A DNA stretch of 64,000 nt from Planctomycetota bacterium (GCA_003388505.1 QQVO01000006.1:186001-250000); one strand, 5' to 3'; positions 16,086-24,797 are shown, counted from the first letter of the stretch. The notes: a model not told the origin generated them from the letters alone. A program made the numbers and translations.

Positions 16086-19000
16086 CTACGGAACGAAGAC
16101 GCCGTTGATGCGAATCCGGCCGGTGGTCGAGCCTCCCGGCGCGAAGAAGGGCGTGGTGGCGCCGGTGATGATGTTGTTCTGGGTGCCCTGGAGCGTGATC
16201 TGATCCGTGATGGACTGGAAAATGATTCCCTCGTCGATCACCGCCGCCGGACCGAGGAAGTCGAGCCGGTTGTCTTCGATGAGAATTGTGGACGGCCCGT
16301 CGAGAGAGCTGAAGAGGAAGCCGGTCCCCGCTCCGCCGTCGTCCGTGACCTGATTGCTGAAGAGAGCCACTTCCGCCGACTCTGCGAGGTCGAAGTCGAA
16401 TCCGACGTTGCCGGTTCCATCGAAGACGGCTTGATTGACGCCGATCACGAGCGCCGAACGCCCCGCAGTGGTGAAGCTGCCGGCGGTTCCGTGGTCGCCC
16501 GCCAGCAGGAAGATGTTCTGTCCCATCGAAACCTGGGTCAAATCGGTCGTGGAGGCGTTGGTCACCAAGAATGCCGTGCTGTGATCGCCTTCGATGTTGA
16601 ACCCGTTCGTGAAGATGCGGGACTGCACGGCGCCGTCCCAGTCGAGCGAAACGGCGCTCACGCTGTCGGCGGTGGTGGTGAAGAAATTGCCCTCGAGGCT
16701 GAGGTTGAGAGACGAGTCTTCCGCGCCGGCGAGCAGGCGGAATTCGAGGCCGTTGCCGACGTCGCTCTCGATGGTGCTCTGACTCAGCGAGAAGATGTAA
16801 TCGTCCAATTGGTCGACTTCGTAGAGCAGGGCCGCCTCTCCCGGTCCGCCGCTTTCTGAGACCTCGCTGTTGAACGCCAGGAACTGGCGGACATTGAGCA
16901 TCTTCACGCCGTGAGACGTCGATCCCGTGACCTCGATGTTCGTGAAGGCGAGGTGATCGACGTTCTCGGCGTCGACGCCCAGGTCGTTGTCCGTGAACTC
17001 GATGTCGACGATCCCGACCGTCTCGACGTTTTGCAGCAGGAATCCGGTGTCGGAATCGGAGATCAGACCGCTCTTGGCGACGAACACACCGGTCGCATCG
17101 ACGAGCCGGATGCCGGCTGTCGCGTTGTCGCTGTTGACTTCGTCGAACGTGAGGTTCATGTCGGCGTTCTCGACATCGATGGCGGACGCATCGGCGGCAT
17201 CGAGCGTTCCTCCTCCGACGCCGACCTCTCCGCTGTCGGTGACCTTGAAGGCCGTCGCGCTGTCGCTGGTCGCATCGAGCCGGGTGAACCAGGTGTCGCC
17301 GGGACTGTTGGAGACCAGCACGGCCGTCTCGCCGACGGCCGCCGTGACGTCGGTGAACGCGAAGAGCGTTGCTCCTTCGCGGTCGTCGACGAGGATACCG
17401 GTAGCGGATGCGGAATCGACGGTGGTTGTGCTGAGGAACGCGATGTTCCCGTCGCCGCCGCTGGCTTCGATGCCCACGCCGGTCGCGTTGAGCACGGTGA
17501 CATTGTCGAGGATGACGTCGCCGTCCACGTCGGTGAGCAGGACGCCGTCGCCGCCGTCATCCTCGAGCGAGGCGCCTGTGAAATCGATCGTGCCGTCGGT
17601 GGTGGAATCGATGACGAGCGCTCGGCCGGCCTGGTTCGTGATCGATCCGTTGAACCTCACATCGGCGGTTCCGCCGTCGACGGAGAAGCCGACTCCGGAC
17701 GCATCGATGACGTCGGTGTTGAGGATGCTGATCTGACCGTCGGGATTGGTGAGCGAGACGCCGTCGCCGCCGGGCGTGAGGATGTCGACGTTGCCGATGA
17801 GGACGTTGCTGACTCCGTTGCCGACGATGCCCGCGCCGGTGGGAGAATCGATGGTGAATCCGGCGAAGACGGTGTCGGAGGCGAGCGTGACGGCGTCGCC
17901 GGCGACTCCCTGGATGATCGGGCGCGCCGTCCCCGCACCGACATGGGGCAGCATGATGTGGCCGAGGCCCTCGACGTCGAGAAACTGCTGCAGGCCTGCG
18001 CCTTGACCCAACAGCACTTCGCCCGGATTGAGGACGATTGGATCAGTGAGGACCGTCCCGGCGTGGACCAGGTAGACGTCTCCCCCCGCGACCTGAGCGT
18101 CGGCCAGGGTTCCCCAGGGATCATCCGGCGCGCCGGTGCTGTTTCCGCCGGGACCGATGTGCTGAATGACGAACGGCGACCCTGTTGCAGCGCTGATTGC
18201 CATGACGCCGACGTCGACATCGCGCTGCCGGCCGACAATCACGTTGTAGTTGCGGCGCACGAACTCGCTCATGCGATCGTAATTGAGCGACCGGCTGGTC
18301 TGCTCTCGCTCGAATCCACCGAAGTAGGTCCATGCGAGGCCGAGCATGACGTTCGTGCCGAATTCGCCGTCGGTTGTGAATTCCACCTGGGTGTCGACCG
18401 ACGGCACGACGGACCCCTTCAACCGTGTTTTGAAGCCGTTGATTGCGTCCGCGCCGCTCGCGGCGAAATTGTATCCTCCGACATACCAGCGGAGGTTGTG
18501 CTGCTTGAGCAGCGCCGTGGGCAAAGCGACGCCGAATTCGTAGTCGACGCCGGGCATTGACTTTCCGGTGAGCGTCACGCGGTCGAAGACGAGACTGGTT
18601 CCGACGAATCGCGTGTTGATCGCCCGCTGGACGAGATTCTGTTCGGTTTTTCCGACGGGCGCGTAACCGTTGAGCCTGACGTCAAAGATGTCGGTATAGC
18701 CTTCCAGGCTGAGACCGACTCCCTGATACAACACACCCAGAGAATTGTCGGCGTCGTACCAGAGGCTGGCGCCGAAGATCTGATTGCCGCCCCACGGCCG
18801 GATACGGTAGCCGAGACCGGCGTTTCCGCCGACTTCGGCGTTGTTCGAGAGGAACAACCGCAGGTCGCCGAAGAGCATCTGGTTGCCGTCGAGCACGTAG
18901 GGAAACAGTTCGGCGTGGGTGATCGACTCGTGGCGTCCGAAAGTTCTGAAGGCGTTGTGTCCGGTGCGAAACTGCAGGCCGGGACCGTTCTCACCGCGCG

Positions 19001-19184
19001 AGGAGGCAATCGTCCCGGATTGCGACTCCTGGGATGCCGCCTGACGCGGGGGCAGGAGAGCGGCCAGGAGCAGGAGAACGATGAGCTGTGCGCAATGGAG
19101 ACCGAGCCTCCCGGTGAACGGACGGCGTCCGGCGGACGAGATGCGTTGATGCTGGAACATGGGTGTGAGAGATCCGGCGCGCAT
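16086..19184 (-). CDS. Inverse-autotransporter-like outer-membrane protein with beta-helix passenger (1032 aa)
   Basis: After an N-terminal signal or anchor (LIVLLLLAALLPPRQAAS), residues about 60-320 resemble the beta-domain of inverse autotransporters/invasins: FGRHESITHAELFPYVLDGN, LFGDLRLFLSNNAEVGGNAG and ALPTALLKQHNLRWYVGGYN. These are strand-rich and would form an outer-membrane barrel. From about residue 340 the protein is a long right-handed parallel beta-helix made of short repeats (FAGFTIDSPTGAGIVGNGVS; ILNTDVIDASGVGFSVDGGT) with many D, G, N, T and V residues. It probably displays an adhesive or sugar-binding stalk at the surface. Two starts are possible, 19184 and 19160; neither has a clear ribosome site. 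Confidence 0.75.
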   Translation of the reverse strand: MRAGSLTPMFQHQRISSAGRRPFTGRLGLHCAQLIVLLLLAALLPPRQAASQESQSGTIASSRGENGPGLQFRTGHNAFRTFGRHESITHAELFPYVLDGNQMLFGDLRLFLSNNAEVGGNAGLGYRIRPWGGNQIFGASLWYDADNSLGVLYQGVGLSLEGYTDIFDVRLNGYAPVGKTEQNLVQRAINTRFVGTSLVFDRVTLTGKSMPGVDYEFGVALPTALLKQHNLRWYVGGYNFAASGADAINGFKTRLKGSVVPSVDTQVEFTTDGEFGTNVMLGLAWTYFGGFEREQTSRSLNYDRMSEFVRRNYNVIVGRQRDVDVGVMAISAATGSPFVIQHIGPGGNSTGAPDDPWGTLADAQVAGGDVYLVHAGTVLTDPIVLNPGEVLLGQGAGLQQFLDVEGLGHIMLPHVGAGTARPIIQGVAGDAVTLASDTVFAGFTIDSPTGAGIVGNGVSNVLIGNVDILTPGGDGVSLTNPDGQISILNTDVIDASGVGFSVDGGTADVRFNGSITNQAGRALVIDSTTDGTIDFTGASLEDDGGDGVLLTDVDGDVILDNVTVLNATGVGIEASGGDGNIAFLSTTTVDSASATGILVDDREGATLFAFTDVTAAVGETAVLVSNSPGDTWFTRLDATSDSATAFKVTDSGEVGVGGGTLDAADASAIDVENADMNLTFDEVNSDNATAGIRLVDATGVFVAKSGLISDSDTGFLLQNVETVGIVDIEFTDNDLGVDAENVDHLAFTNIEVTGSTSHGVKMLNVRQFLAFNSEVSESGGPGEAALLYEVDQLDDYIFSLSQSTIESDVGNGLEFRLLAGAEDSSLNLSLEGNFFTTTADSVSAVSLDWDGAVQSRIFTNGFNIEGDHSTAFLVTNASTTDLTQVSMGQNIFLLAGDHGTAGSFTTAGRSALVIGVNQAVFDGTGNVGFDFDLAESAEVALFSNQVTDDGGAGTGFLFSSLDGPSTILIEDNRLDFLGPAAVIDEGIIFQSITDQITLQGTQNNIITGATTPFFAPGGSTTGRIRINGVFVP

Positions 19185-19516
19185 CGGGAACCGGCGGCCG
19201 CGCCGTTTGCCCTCTGATGAGGAGCAACGCGCGCAGCCGCGCCGGATGCAACAGGTGATGCAGGCTGGATTGTGAGACTTGGGAGGGGTTGAGAGAGGAG
19301 GTGCGGACTCTATCGGGGGGCCCGATTCGGGTCAATCCGGATTCTGAGGCGGAAAAAACTGAAGCGGGGAGCAGCGGAACCGCGGGATTCTCGCCGGGCT
19401 GAATTGTGAGGCGCTCGCGAACCCGACCTGCCCGCAGCGATCGCGTTGCAGAGTTTGCGACGCTCCCCACGATTTTCCTAAGATACCGGGACGCTCATGA
19501 TTCCCGGCGATCGCCC
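19185..19516. other. Divergent intergenic region
   Basis: A 332-base gap between the minus-strand beta-helix gene and the plus-strand kinase gene. It is GC-rich with one AAAAAA tract near 19353 and no recognisable repeat family or RNA. Both promoters should lie here. An in-frame start for the kinase at 19406 would fill part of the gap but encodes arginine-rich residues of no domain character. Confidence 0.4.
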
Positions 19517-21127
19517 ATGCCAGCACCCGCCTCTGACGACCCTCCCCCCAGCGAAAGTCCGACCACCGAGATGCCCCAGCAGGGATCAGCGGATGAAAAC
19601 TCCGCAGCGGCGCAACCCGCACCGGAGACCGGGAAACGAAGTGCGGCCGAATCGAATTCGGAGCGGACTCTCGGCGAATTCCGAATGCTCCGCCGGCTGG
19701 GGGCGGGCGGAATGGCGGAAGTCTGGCTGGCGGAGCAGTCCTCGCTGAAGCGGCACGTGGCGCTGAAGATCCTGAAGCGGGAACTCACCGACGACGAAAC
19801 CTACGTCAAACGTTTCGAATCCGAAGCCAAGGCGGCCGCCGGGCTGAACCATCCCAATCTGGTGCAGGTCTACACGGTCGGCCGACATGATGGTCAGCAC
19901 TTCATCGCACAGGAGTACGTGCAGGGGCAAACGCTGAGCGATCTCCTGAAGCGGAAGGGGCCGCTGGATGCAACGCTGGCGCTGCACATCATGCGGCAGA
20001 CGGCGACTGCGCTGGTCGCCGCCGCCGAGCGTAACATCGTGCATCGCGACATCAAACCCGAGAACATCATGCTCACCCGTAAGGGTGAGGTGAAAGTGGC
20101 CGACTTCGGGCTCGCCCAGGTGAACGAAGGGGAACGCCTGCACCTGACTCAGGAGGGAGTCACGATGGGGACTCCGCTGTATATGAGTCCCGAGCAGGTG
20201 CGAGGGGATCCGCTCGACCAGCGGAGCGACATCTATTCGTTCGGGGTGACCTGCTACCACATGCTCGCCGGGCGTCCGCCTTTTCACGGGGAGTCGGCGG
20301 TTTCGGTCGCCGTTCAGCATTTGCAGGACGCGCCGGAGCCCTTGGGACAGATCCGAAGAGACCTCCCTCGAGCGCTCTGCGCCATGGTCGAGACGATGAT
20401 GGCCAAGGCGCCCGCCGACCGGTATCAGGATGCGAGGAGCGTTCTCGCGGACGTGCGAAAACTGCTGAAAGCCCTGAAGGAAGACGGTGCGGCGGCCGAC
20501 GTGGCGCTCGCGGAACTTTCCTCGACGACCGCTGCCGGAGGCTTGCAGGCGCCGGGCGCGAAGAAGTCCCTTGCACTGAGGATTCTGCTGTGCGTGCTCG
20601 TTGCGGCTGCGGGAGCCGGGATGGGCTGGCTCTACCGGACCCCCAATCTGCTTGAAGCCGCCGGCGACGACCCGCCGAGCGGCGTCGACAAGGCGACGAG
20701 CGCCCAGCAGCAGTACCTGCAGGCTCTGTTCTCGGGCGGATCGGAGGACGCGTGGCTCGCCGTTCGCAACGAATGGGACGACGAAATGTGGTCGATCCGG
20801 GCCACCGAGCAGTTGATTCTGTATTACCTCAAGCAGCCCGAGCGGAGGGAAGACGCGCAGCGGGAGATCGACACCCTCTCCTCGTATGCAGGCAAAGACC
20901 CGCGCTACGGACTCGAGGCCAAACTGGCCGAGGCTGCGCTGGCTGCCTACGACGGCAATCTCTCGAAAGCCAGAACGCTGCTGAACCAGTCACGAAACGG
21001 TTTTGAGAACGATCTGCGCGGAAGCTGGAAAGATCTGTACGAAGAGCTGCGAGAGCAGATCGACCCGCCGCCGTCCCCGCCACCCGGACCGCCCCCTCCC
21101 GGCGAGGAACCGCCGGAGGACAATTGA
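19517..21127 (+). CDS. Transmembrane Ser/Thr protein kinase, PknB/Hanks type (536 aa)
   Basis: A cytoplasmic kinase domain (about residues 52-330) shows the glycine loop LGAGGMAEVW, the ATP-binding lysine in VALKILK (Lys84), the catalytic loop HRDIKPEN (His176-Asp178) and DFG (Asp196). TPLYMSPEQVRGDPLDQRSD is the activation/P+1 region. One membrane helix follows (LALRILLCVLVAAAGAGMGWLY). The extracytoplasmic part is helical, about 150 residues, with regular repeats suggestive of a TPR-like domain. The C-terminal tail is proline-rich (PPPSPPPGPPPPGEEPPEDN). Hanks-type kinases are abundant in planctomycetes; the target is unknown. Start at 19517 is chosen because the upstream extension is arginine-rich and lacks a domain. 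Confidence 0.88.
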   Translation: MPAPASDDPPPSESPTTEMPQQGSADENSAAAQPAPETGKRSAAESNSERTLGEFRMLRRLGAGGMAEVWLAEQSSLKRHVALKILKRELTDDETYVKRFESEAKAAAGLNHPNLVQVYTVGRHDGQHFIAQEYVQGQTLSDLLKRKGPLDATLALHIMRQTATALVAAAERNIVHRDIKPENIMLTRKGEVKVADFGLAQVNEGERLHLTQEGVTMGTPLYMSPEQVRGDPLDQRSDIYSFGVTCYHMLAGRPPFHGESAVSVAVQHLQDAPEPLGQIRRDLPRALCAMVETMMAKAPADRYQDARSVLADVRKLLKALKEDGAAADVALAELSSTTAAGGLQAPGAKKSLALRILLCVLVAAAGAGMGWLYRTPNLLEAAGDDPPSGVDKATSAQQQYLQALFSGGSEDAWLAVRNEWDDEMWSIRATEQLILYYLKQPERREDAQREIDTLSSYAGKDPRYGLEAKLAEAALAAYDGNLSKARTLLNQSRNGFENDLRGSWKDLYEELREQIDPPPSPPPGPPPPGEEPPEDN

Positions 21128-21284
21128 GTGACCGGGAACAACTGAGCGGTGACCCGGCGGGTGGTGTCCCGATTTGAAAATCCAGCGTCCGCAGAGCGCA
21201 CACGGCCGTGTTTCGGTGGACGAGCCGGGAACAGAGGCTGGTGGTCTGCTGACTTTATTCTCAAGTACCGTTCTCTTTCCGGGC

Positions 21285-21317
21285 TTGACCCCCGCCGAAA
21301 ACATAGCAATATTGCTG
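21285..21317 (+). promoter_or_regulatory. Predicted promoter and operator of the toxin-antitoxin-chaperone operon
   Basis: TTGACC (21285-21290) is followed at 17 bases by AATATT (21308-21313), a plausible -35/-10 pair. The -10 lies inside a perfect 12-base palindrome, AGCAATATTGCT (21305-21316), only 14 bases before the toxin ATG. HigA-type antitoxins bind palindromes at their own promoter and repress it, so this is a candidate operator. The neighbouring DNA is more GC-rich. The promoter elements are a prediction from spacing and pattern only. Confidence 0.5.
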
Positions 21318-21330
21318 TAGGCATCCAGAA

Positions 21331-21711
21331 ATGCCACAAACTGAGATTCGCGCATTTCGCGACGGCAGGGGGCGCGTTCCGCTCCTGGAATGGCTTGACG
21401 ACCTGGAAGCGAGGGAACCGCGCGCCTACGTGAAGTGTCTTGAACGGATCCTTGCGCTCGAATCACTGGGGCATGAGTTGCGAAGACCGCGCGCAGATTA
21501 CCTGCGCGACGGAGTCTATGAATTACGGTGCCGAATCGGCCGCGTCAACTACCGTATGCTCTACTTCTTTCACGGCTCGCATTCGGCCGTCATGTCTCAC
21601 GGCTTCACGAAGGAGGGAGACATTCCCGACTCCGAAATAGACAGGGCTGTCGCGCACAAGCGACTCGTTGAGAGAGACTCAGACAAACATACCGCTGAAT
21701 GGTCAATCTGA
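21331..21711 (+). CDS. HigB/Gp49-type toxin of a TAC module (126 aa)
   Basis: This belongs to the RelE/HigB superfamily of ribosome-associated mRNA interferases. The Gp49/HigB pattern is visible: PLLEWLDDLEAREPRAY, DGVYELRCRIGRVNYRMLYF (the ...G.YELR....YR..Y core), SHGFTKEGDIPDSEIDRA (the HGF.KK....P..EI..A tail). ATG at 21331 follows the palindrome promoter with a weak ribosome site. Stop and the next start overlap as TGATG at 21709-21713, so translation of the antitoxin is probably coupled. Toxin-first order with an antitoxin and SecB-like chaperone behind it is the arrangement known for HigBA-SecB modules such as Rv1955-Rv1957 of Mycobacterium tuberculosis. Confidence 0.88.
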   Translation: MPQTEIRAFRDGRGRVPLLEWLDDLEAREPRAYVKCLERILALESLGHELRRPRADYLRDGVYELRCRIGRVNYRMLYFFHGSHSAVMSHGFTKEGDIPDSEIDRAVAHKRLVERDSDKHTAEWSI

Positions 21712-22103
21712 TGCCAACAACAAGAAACTTCGCCGATGTCATCCGTCAGAAGCTCGCACAAAACGCGGAACTCGCGTCGTCGGTTGAGGACGAGAGTTTC
21801 AATGCACACATTGCGACACAGATTGCCGAAGCACGGAGAGCGTCTGGATTGTCACAGGAGGAACTTGCCGACCGCGTGGGAACTTACCAGTCTGTAATTT
21901 CACGCATGGAGGACGTGGAATATGAGGGGCACTCCTTGACAATGTTGAGGCGAATCGGCGATGCACTGAATTTGAGGACTCGCGTTGAGTTTTATGCGGT
22001 TCCTCAACCAGTTCCAACCACAACCGTCTACTCGAAAACCGTCGAATGGAAGCCGGCATCCGAGTGGAACGCCACTTTAGCCGTTGGACCACCAACGACG
22101 TGA
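21711..22103 (+). CDS. HigA-type HTH antitoxin with C-terminal extension (130 aa)
   Basis: Residues about 35-90 form an XRE/Cro-type helix-turn-helix (IAEARRASGLSQEELADRVG then TYQSVISRME). After the DNA-binding domain there is a C-terminal extension of about 35 residues, rich in Pro, Thr and Trp, including VYSKTVEWKPASEW. In characterised TAC antitoxins a C-terminal chaperone-addiction segment makes the protein unstable unless SecB-like chaperone binds it; the length and aromatic content here fit that role but this is inference. The ATG at 21711 overlaps the toxin stop (TGATG); an ATG at 21699 is possible. The chaperone gene begins three bases after the stop. Confidence 0.85.
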   Translation: MPTTRNFADVIRQKLAQNAELASSVEDESFNAHIATQIAEARRASGLSQEELADRVGTYQSVISRMEDVEYEGHSLTMLRRIGDALNLRTRVEFYAVPQPVPTTTVYSKTVEWKPASEWNATLAVGPPTT

Positions 22104-22106
22104 GCG

Positions 22107-22613
22107 ATGGCAAAGAAGAAAACAACAAAGAAGACAACGGCCAATCGAAGGCAACGCAAGCCGTCACGCGCAAAGAAGACCCTTCTCGATCTCCTCGAAT
22201 TGCGAAGCGTTCGTCTCCTGGACGTGGTCGCCAACGTCCACGTGGAGGGAAAGAAGCTTCCGTCAGGGAAGACTGAAATCCGTGTTGAATCAGGGTGGGG
22301 AATCAATACGGACGAAGAGGTTCTCTTGGCGAATGTCACCTTGTTGATCGAGGGGAGTCCACCTGACGGTGGCTCAACAATGTCGGCAGTTGTCACGTAT
22401 CAGGCCATATTCGACTTGGAGTCGATTCCAGATCGCAGAAAGACTCCGCAGGATGAAATAGACAGCGTCCAGGATCTCGCGATCCGCATCGTGTGGCCGT
22501 ATCTTCGAGAGTTTGCGCAATCCCTCACAGCACGCATGGGGCTTCCGCCAATGGGTCTCCCACTGATTCCCGGGCTACCTGCCGGGGTGCAGTCGACTGC
22601 CCCCAAGAAGTAG
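22107..22613 (+). CDS. SecB-like chaperone of the TAC module (168 aa)
   Basis: The N-terminus is very basic (MAKKKTTKKTTANRRQRKPS). The SecB-like core runs from about residue 30 to 150: LRSVRLLDVVANVHVEGKKL, VTYQAIFDLESIP, then the diagnostic C-terminal stretch IRIVWPYLREFAQSLTARMG plus LPPMGLPLIPGL. The pattern PY(I/L)RE(Y/F)...LT.R..LPP also occurs in the mycobacterial TAC chaperone Rv1957 as I recall it, and in general SecB as RE.I..L..R..FP. In known TAC systems it holds the antitoxin and so keeps the toxin silent, and may link it to protein-export stress. Length and position (last gene of the operon, 3-base gap) agree. It is not the only possible reading, but I know of no other family with this ending. 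Confidence 0.82.
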   Translation: MAKKKTTKKTTANRRQRKPSRAKKTLLDLLELRSVRLLDVVANVHVEGKKLPSGKTEIRVESGWGINTDEEVLLANVTLLIEGSPPDGGSTMSAVVTYQAIFDLESIPDRRKTPQDEIDSVQDLAIRIVWPYLREFAQSLTARMGLPPMGLPLIPGLPAGVQSTAPKK

Positions 22614-22700
22614 CAGACGACAAGTCGCGTGATATTCTCTCACGATCGCGATTCAAGCGCGGACACCACCACCCGGCGCACCACTGAGCGATATCGTTGC

Positions 22701-24797
22701 CTATGAGCCGGCGTTCGCCTGCAGATTGGCCAAGTGGCCGTTGGCCCGTTCGAGCGCGGCCTTGAGGGTTGCCAGGTTCTGTTGCGCCGTGTTTGCGGCC
22801 GCCTGGGCTGCCTCGAGGGCCTGTTGCTGCTCCGGGGTGACCTTGGCCGCTTCGACGGCGGTGTCGGCGGCCGTCTTGAGGGTCGCCGCGCTCTCTTGCG
22901 CCGCCTTGTCGGCGGCAGCGGCGTCGGTCGCTGCTTTCTGAGCGTTCGCGAGCGCAGCGGTCGCGGCCTCGGCCGCTTTTTGAGCGGCGGTGAGCGCTGC
23001 TGCGGCCTGCTGCTGGGCGGTGGTGGACGCCGTCAGGGCCTCTTGCGCTGCCTTCAGTTTTTCGGCGTCGTCTCCGGCCGCCTTGACGGCCTCTGTCTTG
23101 GCGGCGACGTCCTGATCGGCGGCGGTCTTCGCGGTGGCGGCATCGGCCGCCGCTTTGTCGGCGGCCGCTTTCGCTGCGGTCGCATCGGTCACGGCCTGGT
23201 CGGCGGCCGCCTTGGCTGCTGCCGTCTGTTTGGCAGTTTCCGCGGCGGCGTTGGCGTCGGCGACGGCCTTGTCTGCGGCGGCCTGTTTGTCGGCCATCGC
23301 CTTTTGCAGGGCGGCGAGCGCTGCTGCGGTCTGGGCGGCCTGTGCTTCCGCCGCAGCCACCTGTTGAGTGAGAGACTCGATATGGGAGGTCAGCGTCGGC
23401 GGGTTGGTGTCGAGTTGTCCCACCTGTGCTCCGTCTGCGACGTTCCAGACGCGGACCATGCCGGTCCAGTCACCTCCCAGAGCCCGCTCCGTCTCGGCGT
23501 CGAAAGCGACCTCGAGGCCGATCTCGGCCAGGCCGGGGAATTCCGCAATCTGGGCACCCTCTCCGTTCCACAAGCGGACCACAAGGTCGCGACCGGTGCT
23601 CACCAGTCGTCCGTCGCGGATGTACTCAACGGCGAAGGCTCCGCCGTGGGCGTTCCATGACCGCACCTGCGTGCCGTTGGTCATTTCCCACAAGCGGATG
23701 GTGTTGTCGCTGCTGGCGGAGGCGAGGACGTTGCTGTCGGCCCGCCAACTGACGTCGTTGACCGAGCCTGTATGGCCGTTGAGCGTGTGGAACGGACGTC
23801 CGGTGAAGGCCTCCCACACGTGCAGGCCGTTGGCCCGGTCGGCGGAGGCGAGCAGCACGCCGTCCGGACTGAACTCGATCGCACAGATCCAGTCGGTGTG
23901 TTTCTTGACTTCGTACTGCAGTTCGCCGGTTTCGACCGAATAGACGCGGAGCATTTTTTTGGGACCGCCGAGGGCGACCTGCGAATGGTCGGCGCTGATG
24001 TCGGCGGCCAGCACGGAATCGTACTCGTCTCCGTATTCGCCGACCCGCTCGCCGGTCTTGACGTCGAAGAGCACGACCTTGCCGTTCGCGCCGCCGCGTC
24101 CCCCTCCGACCAGCAGCAACGATCCGTTGCGGCTGAACTTGATGATCTCCGGCTGGCCTTCCGGGAAGGGCAGAACGCCCAGCGGTTCCAGCGTGGCCGT
24201 GTTGTACAGGGCGACCTGATGATACCCCGAAACGGCGGCGATCGGGGCCCAGGGACTCGTAGCGAGGGCGGTGACGGAGTTTGTGGTTTCCGTCTGAATC
24301 TGCGGCTCCCCGAAGTAGACCTGGGGCAGCGCGACCTCAGCGGGTCGCTCGGTGCTGATCTCGATCTTGGCGACCGACGTCTTCTTCTTGATCATCGCGG
24401 TGCTGCCCGAGTTTTCGAGCAGACCGCCGCTGATCCAGTTGCGGATGACGGCCAGTTCATTCTCGGGCAACTTGTCCGAGTTGGGCGGCATGGCCGGCTC
24501 GGACTCGTGATTGACGAGCAGCCAGAGGTAGCTGGCGTCCGGATCGCCCCCTTCGACGACCGTTCCCGAGCTGCCCCCCTCCATCGCGGTCGCGAAACTG
24601 TCGAGCGCGAGTCCGCCTTTTCTGTCGTTGGCGTTATGGCAGGAGCCGCAACGGGCCTTGAAGATCGGCAGCACGTCGTCGACGAAGGTGACCTTGGGGG
24701 CCGCCTCCTCTTCCTGGGCGGAGAGCTGTGCGCCGAAGGCGACGAGTGCGAGCACCGCGCAGGCGGTGGACAGGTGATACCTGGCGAATCGTGACAT
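22701..24797 (-). CDS. Secreted c-type-cytochrome/WD40 protein with Ala-rich coiled-coil tail (698 aa)
   Basis: After a signal peptide (ACAVLALVAFGAQLSAQ) comes a planctomycete-type cytochrome c domain with one haem site, CGSCH at residues 50-54, and a MPP motif (EPAMPPNSDKLP) that could supply the axial Met. WD40 repeats follow (about residues 165-460: HTDWICAIEFSPDGVLLASA, GHTGSVNDVSWRADSNVLAS, SSDNTIRLWEM). The last about 220 residues are almost pure Ala, Lys, Asp, Gln and Glu heptads (AAKAAADQAVTDATAAKAAA) forming a long coiled coil. The same coiled coil, nearly gap-free in alignment, is inserted in the product of the gene just upstream. It is the last gene of a four-gene same-strand cluster, 68 bases after the previous one. 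Likely periplasmic; electron partner unknown. Confidence 0.85.
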   Translation of the reverse strand: MSRFARYHLSTACAVLALVAFGAQLSAQEEEAAPKVTFVDDVLPIFKARCGSCHNANDRKGGLALDSFATAMEGGSSGTVVEGGDPDASYLWLLVNHESEPAMPPNSDKLPENELAVIRNWISGGLLENSGSTAMIKKKTSVAKIEISTERPAEVALPQVYFGEPQIQTETTNSVTALATSPWAPIAAVSGYHQVALYNTATLEPLGVLPFPEGQPEIIKFSRNGSLLLVGGGRGGANGKVVLFDVKTGERVGEYGDEYDSVLAADISADHSQVALGGPKKMLRVYSVETGELQYEVKKHTDWICAIEFSPDGVLLASADRANGLHVWEAFTGRPFHTLNGHTGSVNDVSWRADSNVLASASSDNTIRLWEMTNGTQVRSWNAHGGAFAVEYIRDGRLVSTGRDLVVRLWNGEGAQIAEFPGLAEIGLEVAFDAETERALGGDWTGMVRVWNVADGAQVGQLDTNPPTLTSHIESLTQQVAAAEAQAAQTAAALAALQKAMADKQAAADKAVADANAAAETAKQTAAAKAAADQAVTDATAAKAAADKAAADAATAKTAADQDVAAKTEAVKAAGDDAEKLKAAQEALTASTTAQQQAAAALTAAQKAAEAATAALANAQKAATDAAAADKAAQESAATLKTAADTAVEAAKVTPEQQQALEAAQAAANTAQQNLATLKAALERANGHLANLQANAGS
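22726..23350 (-). repeat. Ala-rich coiled-coil module, copy 1 (in the cytochrome/WD40 gene)
   Basis: This codes for the Ala-rich segment at the C-terminus of the cytochrome/WD40 protein. It matches copy 2 at about 25025-25560 almost without gaps: ALQKAMADKQAAAD against ALQKEIADRQAAAD, AKTAADQDVAAKTEAVKAAG against AKTAADQDVAAKMEAVKAAG, and VEAAKVTPEQQQALEAAQAA against VEAAKVTPEQQQAIAAAEAA. Identity looks like 70% or more by eye. Confidence 0.85.

Noticed and set aside
16911-18560. A 549-residue plus-strand frame opposite the beta-helix protein
   Set aside because: Repetitive Asp/Val/Gly/Arg composition mirrors the beta-helix repeats in antisense; no start site or domain.
22734-23660. A 308-residue Gly/Arg/Leu-rich plus-strand frame
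   Set aside because: It is the antisense of the Ala-rich coiled-coil coding region, where almost any frame stays open.
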